Under the pieces are notes generated by a model. The model was not told the origin of the DNA. It ran no database searches and saw nothing but the letters and a program-made list of their open reading frames with translations. Below, in pieces: positions 51,424 to 60,783 of a DNA stretch of 64,000 nucleotides. Source of the stretch: Candidatus Rifleibacteriota bacterium (GTDB taxonomy: Bacteria > Muiribacteriota > Ozemobacteria > Ozemobacterales > Ozemobacteraceae); the NCBI GenBank assembly GCA_015233155.1, contig JADFYG010000015.1, forward strand, positions 1-64,000, written 5' to 3'. How positions within the stretch are numbered: the stretch's first letter is position 1; the number at the start of each line of letters is the position of its first letter. A program made the translations under genes and the position numbers.

Positions 51424-52794
51424 ATGGATCTTTTCATCAAAAACGCTACGTATGTCTGGCCCGGCGGGGACGCTCCGGTTCTCGAGCGGACGTCGGTTTT
51501 AATAAAGGGAACCAGTATAGCGGCGATCGGAGATGCCCTGAGTCTGTCATCGCTGGCGGATGGTGCCCGGACAATTCCCGGTGAAGGCATGATAATAATG
51601 CCGGGCCTCGTAAATACGCACCACCATTTTTATCAGACCCTTACGCGCAATTTTCCATGTGTCCAGGATGCGGAACTATTTGAGTGGCTGATCAATCTAT
51701 ACCCATTGTGGGCTCAACTCACTCCGGACGATTTCGCGCTGTCGACGACGATCGCATCTCTGGAGCTGCTTACCAGCGGCTGTACAACAGCAGTCGATCA
51801 CTCGTATCTGGTCCCGGGCGGACAAAGCCACCTGTACAAACGCCAGATCGAAGCGGCCAGACGCGCGGGACTGCGCTTCCACCTTTGCCGTGGCAGCATG
51901 TCGCGATCGAAAAAAGACGGAGGACTACCCCCGGATTCAGTTGTCCAGACTGAAGACGTTATAATGAAAGAGACTGAAAACCTGGTTAATGAGTATCACG
52001 AAGCAAAACGCGGCGGGATGACGCGCATTGTTGTAGCTCCGTGTTCACCTTTTTCGGTAACTCCCGAGCTCATGATTGAAGCAAAAAAATACGCCGACAG
52101 AGCCGGCCTGACTGTTCACACACACCTCGCCGAAACGCGCGACGAAGAAGATTATACCAAGAAGATTTATGGTTGTCGTCCATTCGAACTGATGGAAAAA
52201 TGGGGCTGGATGGACAAAAATTCATTTTTCGCACACTCGATCCACTTCTCCCCGGAAGAAATCGCCCGCATGGGGAAGGCCAAAGGCGGAGTCGCTCATT
52301 GTCCGACAAGCAACATGCGGTTGGGCTCCGGAATAGCTCCAATCGTTGAAATGCTTAAGGCCAAAGTCCCCGTCGGCATAGCTGTCGATGGCTCAGCCAG
52401 CAACGACTGTTCGAACCTCATGCTGGAAGCTCGCCAGTGTCTGTTATTACAGCGCGTGGCTAAGGGCGCGAAGTGCATGTCGGCGCGCGATGCCCTTAAG
52501 ATCGCAACTCTCGGAGGCGCCGAAGTCATAGGCCGTGACGACGTGGGCCTGTTGAAGCCCGGCTTCGAGGCCGATCTGGTAGGCTTTCCGCTCAATCGGC
52601 TTCGCATGGCCGGCGGTTCCACGGACCCGCTCGCCGCGCTCATTTTCTGCGCCGCCGATCGAGTGGACCTCTCGATCGTACACGGTGAACTCCTCATTCA
52701 CCGGGGGCAATTCACGCGATACAGTGAAGACGAGCTTGCTGAGCTTATCAGAAAACAAAACGAACGCAGCTTCGAACTCTACAAACATCGGTAA
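51424..52794 (+). CDS. 8-oxoguanine-deaminase-like amidohydrolase
   Basis: About 456 aa from ATG 51424 with GAAGGAG 8 bases upstream. Metal site: HxH in GLVNTHHHFYQTLTR, His in VHTHLAE, His in FFAHSIHF and Asp in AVDGSASND. This is the AtzB/TrzN/guanine-deaminase branch of the amidohydrolase superfamily; PCVQDAELFEWLINLYPLW and the SNDCSNLMLE segment match 8-oxoguanine deaminases. It would feed a purine such as urate from 8-oxoguanine into the pathway. It is the first gene of the purine module and is followed by a 157-aa unknown. Confidence 0.85.
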   Translation: MDLFIKNATYVWPGGDAPVLERTSVLIKGTSIAAIGDALSLSSLADGARTIPGEGMIIMPGLVNTHHHFYQTLTRNFPCVQDAELFEWLINLYPLWAQLTPDDFALSTTIASLELLTSGCTTAVDHSYLVPGGQSHLYKRQIEAARRAGLRFHLCRGSMSRSKKDGGLPPDSVVQTEDVIMKETENLVNEYHEAKRGGMTRIVVAPCSPFSVTPELMIEAKKYADRAGLTVHTHLAETRDEEDYTKKIYGCRPFELMEKWGWMDKNSFFAHSIHFSPEEIARMGKAKGGVAHCPTSNMRLGSGIAPIVEMLKAKVPVGIAVDGSASNDCSNLMLEARQCLLLQRVAKGAKCMSARDALKIATLGGAEVIGRDDVGLLKPGFEADLVGFPLNRLRMAGGSTDPLAALIFCAADRVDLSIVHGELLIHRGQFTRYSEDELAELIRKQNERSFELYKHR

Positions 52795-52816
52795 GACGGC
52801 TTTCACGGGAAGATAA

Positions 52817-53290
52817 ATGCAAAACGCCCTTCGCTTCAGTAACGATCGCTTCAATCATATAGAAGTAAAAGAAAATTACAAAAACGATCACTGTCATGGG
52901 GAAGACCTGGCCCGGTGGCTCTGCGGAGAATTAGACACTCGTGGTTGTCCGACGCTGTCCATCGACCAGGAGGACTGGGGCTGGCTATGCCACGTGGCTT
53001 GCGGCGAAAACTCGTATGCACTGATGTTCGGCTGGATCTCTGCCCCGGACAACCACTGGCAAATTGTTACCGAACGCAATGTCGGATTCTGGAAACGTCT
53101 GTTCGGTTCTTCCGAGCGCGGAAATGTTGAAGAGATAACAACGATCATCAATGAAATCGTTCGCTCGGGAACTGATAATACTCATATCAGATGGCTGCGG
53201 ATTGACTCCTCGGGTAATGAGAGCGAAGAAAACGAACTACTTAACGTTTGCAGGCAAGTAACCACGGATGAGGAACGAATAGAAAATTAG
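52817..53290 (+). CDS. hypothetical protein inside the purine module
   Basis: 157 aa, not recognised. Tryptophan-rich middle (IDQEDWGWLCHVACGENSYA, MFGWISAPDNHWQIV, RNVGFWKRLFGSSE) with a mixed alpha/beta character and an acidic C-terminus. The last codons (EERIEN and TAG) fall in the first unit of the 55-bp tandem repeat, so the original C-terminus may have been altered. It follows the amidohydrolase by 22 bp. Function unknown. Confidence 0.6.
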   Translation: MQNALRFSNDRFNHIEVKENYKNDHCHGEDLARWLCGELDTRGCPTLSIDQEDWGWLCHVACGENSYALMFGWISAPDNHWQIVTERNVGFWKRLFGSSERGNVEEITTIINEIVRSGTDNTHIRWLRIDSSGNESEENELLNVCRQVTTDEERIEN

Positions 53291-53432
53291 CACAGATACA
53301 GACGAACAAACAAAGATAATACCGAAGAACGAACAGAAAATTAGCCACAGATGCACACGGATAAACACAGATAATGCCAAAGAACGAACAGGAAATTAAC
53401 TGCAGATACACATTGATATACACATGTAATGT
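53273..53432. repeat. three tandem ~55-bp repeats
   Basis: Units start at 53273, 53327 and 53382, each GAACGAA(C/T)AG.AAATTA then (C)CACAGAT.CACA..GATA-type sequence. They belong to the widespread TTAACCACAGAT-type intergenic repeat family also seen at 58290 and 62277. Directly repeated without unique spacers, so not CRISPR. Confidence 0.75.
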
Positions 53433-53490
53433 CAATGTAGGGGCATGATCCGCCTTACCCGTAAAAACAAAATTCATTTCAAGATCGTAT
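53433..53490. repeat. degenerate copy of the 103-bp repeat
   Basis: Contains GTAGGGGC..., CCGTAAAAACAAAATTCA and TATAA, matching the core and right half of the 26290/44354 repeats at lower identity. It lies just before ygfK. Confidence 0.45.
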
Positions 53491-53524
53491 AATTTCATTA
53501 TACCAGTTCATCAAGGAGCCATAA

Positions 53525-56500
53525 ATGTCCAGAGATTTTTCGTTGATTTCGATTGATCATCTGTTTCGCTGGATTCTTGCCGAGGAAGCTCAGGCTGCTT
53601 TGTTTGGCGTACCTCGTGACCTGTTGTTCACCCCAAAGGTCGATGATCCATTCCGTATGACACGATATGGACGCGAAATGGAAACACCCCTGGGCGTTGC
53701 CTCCGGCCCCCACACCCAGATGGCGCAAAATATCATTATCGCCTGGATGTGCGGTTCTCGATATATCGAGTTGAAGACTGTCCAGACACTCGATGAGTTG
53801 AATGTTTCAAAACCATGCATCGACATGAGCGACGAGGGATACAACTGCGAATGGTCGCAGGAACTTCGACTGAAAGACTCTTTCAATGAATATCTGAATG
53901 CATGGATCATCCTGCATGCTTTGCGCCACGGTCTCGGCCACAACCTCGGCCGTCCGGACAATTTCGGCGGCCTGTTCAACATGAGCGTGGGTTACAACAT
54001 GGAAGGCTTATTGAAACCGAATGTCCAGGAGTTCTTCGCCAGCATGCGCGACTGCCGCAAAGCAAAAGAAGAAAAGATGTCGGCGATGGCCAAACTGTAC
54101 CCCGAAATATCAAAAATTGAAATCCCGGACAGAATCTCGGATAACATCACGCTTTCAACCATGCATGGCTGTCCTCCCGAAGAAATAGAAAAAATCGGCC
54201 GGTATCTCATCGAAGAACTTAAGCTCAACACGACGATCAAGCTTAATCCTACTCTTCTTGGGCCGACGGAATTGCGACACATCCTGAACGAAAAGCTGCG
54301 TTTTGAGACACATGTTCCGGATGAAGCATTTGGCCATGACCTGAAATATCCGGATGCAATCGCGCTGATAAAAAGCCTGCGTGCAGCCGCCGCGAAAAAC
54401 GGCGTCCATTTTTCCCTGAAACTCACGAACACTCTCGAAAGCGTTAATCACAAAAACGTGTTTCCGCCGAATGAAAAAATGATGTATATGAGCGGACGGG
54501 CTCTTCATCCGATAAGCGTTCGCGTAGCGCACAAACTGCAAAATGAGTTCAACGGAGAACTCGATATTTCATTCTCCGCCGGAGCCGACGCATTCAATCT
54601 CCATGAGCTGCTCGCCTGCGGAATAAAACCCGTCACGGTATGCTCTGACGTGCTTAAACCCGGCGGATATGGGCGCCTCGCACAGTATCTGGATGAAACG
54701 CGAAAGGCGATGCGCACCACCGGAGCGAAAACAATCGACGAATTTATAGTAAAGACGGCAGACGGCGACGTCGCCGATATTTCTCCCGCCTTTGTGCGCA
54801 GATGTGCTCTCGCAAATCTCAGCGGATATTCAAAAGTCGTGGTCGATAACCCCTTGTACGCGAGGCCGTACCGCAAGGGCGCCTCGGTAAAAACACCCCG
54901 GCCTCTCGATTACTTCGATTGCATCTCCGCCCCTTGCGTAAGCACCTGTGCTGCCCACCAGGATATTCCTGAGTACATGTATCACGTAGCTCATGGCGAA
55001 GATGAAAAAGCGATGGACGTCATCCTGCGCACTAACCCGCTTCCCAATATATGCGGACTCGTCTGCGACCACTTGTGTCAATCGCGCTGTACGCGTATTA
55101 ACTATGATCAGCCGCTTCTTATCCGCGAGATCAAGCGATTCGTGACCGAACGATGCCAGGGTCGTAAGCCTGAAATTCCAGCACAAAACGGACTGAATGT
55201 CGCAGTCATCGGAGCCGGGCCATCAGGGCTGGCCTGTGCATATTTTCTGATAAAAGAGGGGTTCGATGTAGAAGTATTCGAAACAAAGGCGTTTGCCGGA
55301 GGAATGGCTTCAGACGCGATTCCTGCGTTCCGCCTGAAGGCAGAAGCCATCTGCAGTGACATAAGATTTATCGAAAGCCTCGGCGTTAAACTACATTTTA
55401 ACGCACATATAAATAAGGCTGCGTTCGCAAACATCAGAAATGAATTCATCTATGTGTATCTCGCTGTCGGCGCTCAAAAAGCCAAACTGATGGGTATCCC
55501 GGGCGAAAACAGCGAAGGATGTCTCGATTTTCTCACATTTCTCGCGGATGTGCGGCGGGGCAAAGCATTCGATCTCGGGAAGCATGTTGCCGTTCTGGGT
55601 GGCGGCAACTCTGCCATGGATGTGGCGCGAACAGCTAATCGACTCCATGGAAATGGTGGCAATGTAACAGTAATTTACCGCCGCACTCGCGCCGAAATGC
55701 CGGCAGATCGCGAAGAAATAGAAGCGCTCATTCACGAGGGCATCAAGATCCTGGAATTGACCGCGCCCGTTGAAATCCTGCTCGAGGACGGCAAAGTGAA
55801 GGCTCTTCGTTGCAGCAAAATGAGACTCGGCGAGAAGGATTCCAGCGGCCGCGCAAAACCTGTCAGGATTGAAGGCGCCGATTTCGACCTGCCTGTAGAT
55901 ACGATTATTCCCGCTATCGGCCAGGATGTGCAGATTGATTTTCTCGATGATGCAAACCTGGGAACAGATCCGGTAACAGGCCAAACCCGAATGAAGAATG
56001 TGTATGCCGGCGGAGATCTTACCCGCGGAGCTTCCTTCGTAATCAAGGCAATCGGTGACGGTAAGAATGCCGCGATGAATATCATCAAGTCCGCCGCGAA
56101 GTGGCATTCCGATGTTGCCACGAGACACTCAAAAGGAATTTCCCGAACAGAGCATCGCAAGCGACGGGCATTTCGTCAGGCCGGGACCGTCATTCCCGAA
56201 ATCGGCCTCGAAAAAAGGCATGGCTTCGATCTTGTTAACCTGCCACTCGATGAAAAGACGGCGCGTGCGGAAGCTTCCCGCTGCCTTTACTGCGATGATG
56301 CATGCGGAATATGCGTTACGGTATGTCCGAATCGCGCTAACGTGAACTACGAGGTGGCCATCGGAGATTATCCGATTATTCGGGCCTTACGGGCAAACGA
56401 AACCAGCACTGCAGCCAGACTTGAGCCAATCGGAACGCTGCGCGTTGAGCAGACATCACAGATATTGAACATAGGCGACTTCTGTAATGAATGTGGCAAC

Positions 56501-56836
56501 TGCACAACGTTTTGCCCGACGAGTGGCTCTCCTTATAAGGACAAACCGAAATTCTACCTGACCGAGAAGAGCTTCACGCATGAGGAAAATGCTTATCGTC
56601 TCGATGGTGACAAACTAAAGGCACGTGTCGGCAGCAAAATTGAAACACTGACTCGCAAAAGCGACGGAACATTCGTATACGAAACTGAAGCCGTAAAGGC
56701 TGTTCTGGACGGAAAAACCCTGACGGTTCGGGAAGCATCGTTCGCAGCCTCGGGTGCGTTTTCCGCCGTCGATCTCCGGCATGCCGTCACGATGGGTCTT
56801 ATGCTGAAGGGACTTGAAAAAGCAGTATTCAAGTAA
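53525..56836 (+). CDS. ygfK: YgfK-type flavin/iron-sulfur oxidoreductase
   Basis: 1103 aa, the usual length. The N-terminal ~430 residues are a dihydroorotate-dehydrogenase-like barrel (MTRYGREMETPLGVASGPHT). At ~460, CISAPCVSTCAAHQDIPEYM begins a GltD-like double 4Fe-4S domain. The FAD site VIGAGPSGLACAYF lies at ~560 and the NADPH site VLGGGNSAMDVART at ~690. Two C-terminal ferredoxin motifs follow: CLYCDDACGICVTVCPNRAN (~920) and CNECGNCTTFCPTSGSP (~986). It is called putative selenate reductase subunit, but is now linked to anaerobic purine/urate catabolism, moving electrons between NAD(P)H and an Fe-S partner such as a molybdenum hydroxylase. Confidence 0.95.
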   Translation: MSRDFSLISIDHLFRWILAEEAQAALFGVPRDLLFTPKVDDPFRMTRYGREMETPLGVASGPHTQMAQNIIIAWMCGSRYIELKTVQTLDELNVSKPCIDMSDEGYNCEWSQELRLKDSFNEYLNAWIILHALRHGLGHNLGRPDNFGGLFNMSVGYNMEGLLKPNVQEFFASMRDCRKAKEEKMSAMAKLYPEISKIEIPDRISDNITLSTMHGCPPEEIEKIGRYLIEELKLNTTIKLNPTLLGPTELRHILNEKLRFETHVPDEAFGHDLKYPDAIALIKSLRAAAAKNGVHFSLKLTNTLESVNHKNVFPPNEKMMYMSGRALHPISVRVAHKLQNEFNGELDISFSAGADAFNLHELLACGIKPVTVCSDVLKPGGYGRLAQYLDETRKAMRTTGAKTIDEFIVKTADGDVADISPAFVRRCALANLSGYSKVVVDNPLYARPYRKGASVKTPRPLDYFDCISAPCVSTCAAHQDIPEYMYHVAHGEDEKAMDVILRTNPLPNICGLVCDHLCQSRCTRINYDQPLLIREIKRFVTERCQGRKPEIPAQNGLNVAVIGAGPSGLACAYFLIKEGFDVEVFETKAFAGGMASDAIPAFRLKAEAICSDIRFIESLGVKLHFNAHINKAAFANIRNEFIYVYLAVGAQKAKLMGIPGENSEGCLDFLTFLADVRRGKAFDLGKHVAVLGGGNSAMDVARTANRLHGNGGNVTVIYRRTRAEMPADREEIEALIHEGIKILELTAPVEILLEDGKVKALRCSKMRLGEKDSSGRAKPVRIEGADFDLPVDTIIPAIGQDVQIDFLDDANLGTDPVTGQTRMKNVYAGGDLTRGASFVIKAIGDGKNAAMNIIKSAAKWHSDVATRHSKGISRTEHRKRRAFRQAGTVIPEIGLEKRHGFDLVNLPLDEKTARAEASRCLYCDDACGICVTVCPNRANVNYEVAIGDYPIIRALRANETSTAARLEPIGTLRVEQTSQILNIGDFCNECGNCTTFCPTSGSPYKDKPKFYLTEKSFTHEENAYRLDGDKLKARVGSKIETLTRKSDGTFVYETEAVKAVLDGKTLTVREASFAASGAFSAVDLRHAVTMGLMLKGLEKAVFK

Positions 56837-56931
56837 CTCGATGCTTGAACTTCCCGGGGGGGTGTGGTAGATTGCCGCCCAGAGAGCGGATGTATTTCGG
56901 CCACTCCATCACATCTCCAAGGGAGCAAATG

Positions 56932-58269
56932 ATGAAGATCATCGGAAACGCCACTGTTTTGACGTTCGGACCAAACCACGCCGTCATTGATGACGGAGCA
57001 GTGGCTTACGACGAGAACAAGATACATGCGGTCGGCACGACCCAGGACGTCCGACAGGCATTTCCCAAAGCCAAAATACGCAAAGTAGACGGCCGGGTCG
57101 TGACTCCCGGCCTCATCAATGCGCACATGCACCTTTATTCGACGTTCGCGCGCGGCATCACGCTGAAAGATGCCGCCCCCGAGAATTTTCCTCAGATTCT
57201 CGAGCGTCTCTGGTGGCGACTCGATCGCGCAATCAAGGTCGAAGACCTCGAACTGACGGCCCTGATTCCTCTTATGGAAGCCGCCCGTTCAGGCGTCACC
57301 ACTCTGATCGATCATCATGCCAGCCCCCACGCACTGGGCGGTTCACTCGACATCCTGAAGAAGGCTTTTCGCAAATGCGGTCTGCGCGGATGTCTGTCGT
57401 ATGAAGTATCCGACCGCGACGGTGCTTCGCGCCGCGACGCAGGCCTCGAGGAAAATGCCAATTTTATACGCGGACTCAGGCTCGAAAATGAGCCCGACAT
57501 CGCCGGGATGATCGGTCTTCATGCGAGTTTTACCCTTGAAGATTCCACGCTCGCCAGAGCCGCTGAGTTGATGAAAGGTCTGAAGTGCGGTGTTCATATC
57601 CATTGCGCGGAAGACAAGTCAGATCTTGAAGACGCCCGCAAACGAGGATTCCGTTCAGTCGTCGATCGCCTGCATCGCGCTGGCCTTTCCGGTCAGGACA
57701 GCATCTTCGCGCATTGCGTCCATGTCGATGCTTCAGACATCCAGACCCTCGCTCTTACCCGTACCAACGTCGTTCACAATCCGCGATCGAACATGAATAA
57801 CGCTGTCGGTTGCGCAAATATCGAAGCAATGCTGAAAGAAAAAATCCCGGTAGCCCTCGGAACTGACGGAATGTCCAGCTCACCGATGGCTGATTTCACG
57901 ACCGCAAGCCTTCTGCACAAACACCAGGGAAAAGATCCCCGCAAAGCCTATGATGAAGTCTGGCGTATGTTTACACGCAAAAATCCGGCGCTTGCCGGCA
58001 ATATTTTCAAAACCCCGCTCGGAACAATTGAAGAGGGGGCAGGAAGCGATCTCGTAGTATGGGACTATTTCCCGCCCACCCCGATCACCGCTGCCAATTC
58101 GCTCGGGCACATGCTTTTTGGCCTCAGCAACGCACGCGTCGCCGAAACGATCTGCCGGGGCCACACAATCTTCGAGGACGGGAAATATGCCTTCCTGGGA
58201 GACGGCGAGGAAATGGAACTCAACGCCAGGGCTCGCGAGCTGGCCCAGAAACTCTGGGACAGATTCTGA
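56932..58269 (+). CDS. ssnA: SsnA-family aminohydrolase
   Basis: About 445 aa; GGGAG favours ATG 56932 over 56929. Amidohydrolase metal ligands: HxH in LINAHMHLYSTFARG, His in VHIHCAED, His in FAHCVHVDA and Asp in LGTDGMSSSP. IDHHASPHALGGSLD and the LGHMLFGLSNARVAETICRG end match SsnA. In purine-degrading anaerobes SsnA goes with YgfK, YgeY and the selenium molybdenum hydroxylase, and probably opens or deaminates a purine-derived ring. It follows ygfK by ~95 bp. Note the Cys in HCVHV and the absence of the HSI found in its neighbour at 51424. Confidence 0.92.
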   Translation: MKIIGNATVLTFGPNHAVIDDGAVAYDENKIHAVGTTQDVRQAFPKAKIRKVDGRVVTPGLINAHMHLYSTFARGITLKDAAPENFPQILERLWWRLDRAIKVEDLELTALIPLMEAARSGVTTLIDHHASPHALGGSLDILKKAFRKCGLRGCLSYEVSDRDGASRRDAGLEENANFIRGLRLENEPDIAGMIGLHASFTLEDSTLARAAELMKGLKCGVHIHCAEDKSDLEDARKRGFRSVVDRLHRAGLSGQDSIFAHCVHVDASDIQTLALTRTNVVHNPRSNMNNAVGCANIEAMLKEKIPVALGTDGMSSSPMADFTTASLLHKHQGKDPRKAYDEVWRMFTRKNPALAGNIFKTPLGTIEEGAGSDLVVWDYFPPTPITAANSLGHMLFGLSNARVAETICRGHTIFEDGKYAFLGDGEEMELNARARELAQKLWDRF

Positions 58270-58364
58270 CAAGGAACAAAGAGAGAATTATTAACCACAG
58301 ATAAAAGAATGAAGAAGACCCTGTGGCCTCCAATACAGTCATATAGAAAAGGAATTATTTAGCA

Positions 58365-59567
58365 ATGGACAAACAGATAATCGCTAAAATCCAGGCGGAA
58401 GTTAAAAGGCATGAACCTGCGATGATCCAATTCCTGAAGGATATCGTCGCAATTCCATCGTATGATTCGAAGATTGGCGATGTGGTTCAGCGAATAAACG
58501 AGGAGATGCTCAGACTCGACTTTGATGAAGTGTTCGTCGACAAGATGGGCAATTCTGTCGGTCGTGTCGGAAACGGCCCGAAAAAGATCGTTTTTGACAG
58601 CCATATCGACACAGTCGGAATTGCCGACCCCACACAATGGAAATGGGATCCCTTCAAAGGCAAGCTCGAAAACGGCATTCTGTATGCCCTTGGCTGCTGC
58701 GATGAGAAAGGTTCGACACCGGGGATGATCTACGCGCTGAAGATTCTGAAGGATCTCAAGCTTTTAGAGGGTTTCAGCCTGTATTATTTCGGCAACATGG
58801 AAGAAGAATGTGACGGCATCGCGCCGCATTCGCTCGTCGAAACCGAAAAGATAAAGCCGGACTTCGTCGTGATCGGCGAGCCGACCTGCATGCGCATTTA
58901 TAGAGGGCATCGCGGCCGAGTGGAACTGAAGGTTACCACCAAAGGACGCACCTGCCACGCTTCAGCCCCTGAGCGCGGAGACAATGCCGTGTATAAAATG
59001 ATGCCAATCGTCAACGATATAAGCAGCATGAGCCACATGTTCAAGACCGACTCCTTCCTGGGCAAAGGCTCTGTCGTGGTCTCTAAAATTGAGTGCAAAA
59101 CTCCAAGTCTGAATGCAGTCCCGGATGAATGCACCATCTATCTTGATCGCCGGCTGACCTTCGGCGAAAATGAAGCTAGCGCCATTGCCGAAATCGAGTC
59201 GCTGCCGAGTGTAAAGAAAGACGGCAAAGTAGAGGAACTGTTCTACGATACGCCCAGCTACACCGGATTCGTCTTCCCGGTCAGCAAATATTATCCGCCA
59301 TGGGCTCTGGATGCAAAGCATCCGCTTGTCCAGTCCGGGATTGAAGCATACAAAGCCGTTCATAACGGGAAGGATCCGACGGTTGACAAGTGGGTATTCT
59401 CTACAAACGGCACCTACTGGATGGGCAAAGCCAACATCCCGTCGATCGGCTTCGGACCAGGGAATGAAATCTATGCCCACACCGTAAACGATCAGGTTCC
59501 GCTTGCTGAAGTGGTAAAATGCGCGGAATTTTACGCTGCACTGCCGCTGATGTTGAAGGGCATGTAG
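58365..59567 (+). CDS. ygeY: YgeY-family M20 hydrolase
   Basis: A 400-aa M20 metallohydrolase. Motifs: FDSHIDTVGIADP (metal His/Asp), LGCCDEKGSTPGM (bridging Asp), NMEEECDGIAPH (Glu pair) and the FGPGNEIYAHTVNDQVPLAE end with the last metal His. This is the selenium-metabolism-linked YgeY subfamily, always found with YgfK/SsnA-type genes, and proposed to hydrolyse an N-carbamoyl or ring-opened intermediate. Fragments of the TTAACCACAGAT repeat lie between it and ssnA. It precedes a carbamate kinase, consistent with release of carbamoyl groups. Confidence 0.93.
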   Translation: MDKQIIAKIQAEVKRHEPAMIQFLKDIVAIPSYDSKIGDVVQRINEEMLRLDFDEVFVDKMGNSVGRVGNGPKKIVFDSHIDTVGIADPTQWKWDPFKGKLENGILYALGCCDEKGSTPGMIYALKILKDLKLLEGFSLYYFGNMEEECDGIAPHSLVETEKIKPDFVVIGEPTCMRIYRGHRGRVELKVTTKGRTCHASAPERGDNAVYKMMPIVNDISSMSHMFKTDSFLGKGSVVVSKIECKTPSLNAVPDECTIYLDRRLTFGENEASAIAEIESLPSVKKDGKVEELFYDTPSYTGFVFPVSKYYPPWALDAKHPLVQSGIEAYKAVHNGKDPTVDKWVFSTNGTYWMGKANIPSIGFGPGNEIYAHTVNDQVPLAEVVKCAEFYAALPLMLKGM

Positions 59568-59631
59568 GAGCGGGTATAAAATTTTACATCTTACTCATAT
59601 AATCTTTAAGGAGAATAAGGACTAAATAATT

Positions 59632-60621
59632 ATGACTCCCGCAAAAAAAGCAGTTAAAGGCCCGGCAAAACTTGGCAAAATCGCCGTGGTTGCAGTTGGC
59701 GGCAACTCTTTGATCCAGGACGAGAAACATCAGACTGTAGGCGATCAGTATCAGGCAGCCTGCAACACGATGGTCCATATTGTGGACATGATAGAAGCCG
59801 GCTACAACGTAATCGTCACACACGGCAATGGACCACAGGTCGGGTTCATCCTGTTGAGATCTGACATAGCGCGTTCTCATATCCACGATGTCCCACTCGA
59901 TTCATGCGTAGCGGACACTCAAGGCGCAATTGGCTACAATTTCCAGATGGCGCTCTCGAACGAATTCAAGAAGCGCAAGATGGACAGACAAGCTGTCACG
60001 GTAGTTACGCAGGTAGTGGTGGACAAGAATGATCCGTCATTCCAGAAACCTTCGAAACCGATAGGCAAGTTCTACAGCGAATCTGAAGCCCAACACCGAA
60101 AATTGAGTGATGGCTGGGATATCATGGAAGACGCCGGCCGTGGCTGGCGTCGAGTTGTGGCATCTCCCCTGCCCATCGAAATCGTTGAAGAACCATCGCT
60201 GAAGGCACTTGTCGAGAAGAATTTCGTGGTTATAGCGGTCGGCGGAGGCGGCATTCCGGTCGTCAGGGATGACAACGGCATGCTGAAAGGCGTGGCGGCG
60301 GTCATCGACAAGGACTACGCCTCGGCGCTTCTTGCAGCCAGTATCAAAGCCGATGTGTTCATCATCTCGACGGCAGTCGAGAAAGTATATCTGAACTTCG
60401 GCAAACCGGATCAGAAAGCTCTCGAAACAGTCACCGCCGCAGAACTGGCAAAATATGTTACTGAAGGGCATTTCAAGCCCGGCTCAATGCTTCCGAAATG
60501 CAAGGCGGTTTTGAACTTCCTGCGTGACGGAGGCAAACATGCCATTATAACCAATCCGGAGAATCTGGCCCGTGCCATAAAAGGCGAAGCTGGAACCCAT
60601 ATTTACCCGGGCATTTCATAA
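59632..60621 (+). CDS. arcC: carbamate kinase (YqeA/ArcC-like)
   Basis: A 329-aa amino-acid kinase fold. VVAVGGNSLIQDEKHQTV (phosphate loop), VIVTHGNGPQVGFILL, VTVVTQVVVDKNDPSF, IAVGGGGIPVVRDD (Asp) and VFIISTAVEKVYLNFGKPDQ are carbamate-kinase signatures. It makes ATP from carbamoyl phosphate, the energy-yielding end of the anaerobic purine/allantoin-type pathways. ATAAGGAGAATAAGG precedes ATG. A carbamoyltransferase (YgeW-like) that would supply carbamoyl phosphate is not in this window. Confidence 0.94.
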   Translation: MTPAKKAVKGPAKLGKIAVVAVGGNSLIQDEKHQTVGDQYQAACNTMVHIVDMIEAGYNVIVTHGNGPQVGFILLRSDIARSHIHDVPLDSCVADTQGAIGYNFQMALSNEFKKRKMDRQAVTVVTQVVVDKNDPSFQKPSKPIGKFYSESEAQHRKLSDGWDIMEDAGRGWRRVVASPLPIEIVEEPSLKALVEKNFVVIAVGGGGIPVVRDDNGMLKGVAAVIDKDYASALLAASIKADVFIISTAVEKVYLNFGKPDQKALETVTAAELAKYVTEGHFKPGSMLPKCKAVLNFLRDGGKHAIITNPENLARAIKGEAGTHIYPGIS

Positions 60622-60783
60622 TCACCTTCTCAGGAGAATGATTATTCACAATGCGGGATACGTGAGAATTTTTCATTATCCTCGGGCGAGATGTTTTTGT
60701 TAATATGAGATTCGGTTATTCTATGCGGGGGCACGAGACTCCGTGCTCCAGATGCCAAATATGATTTTCGAGGAATAATAAAC

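Noticed and set aside
53273..53432. Tandem repeats as a CRISPR array
   Set aside because: The ~55-bp units are contiguous without unique spacers, and no cas genes are near.
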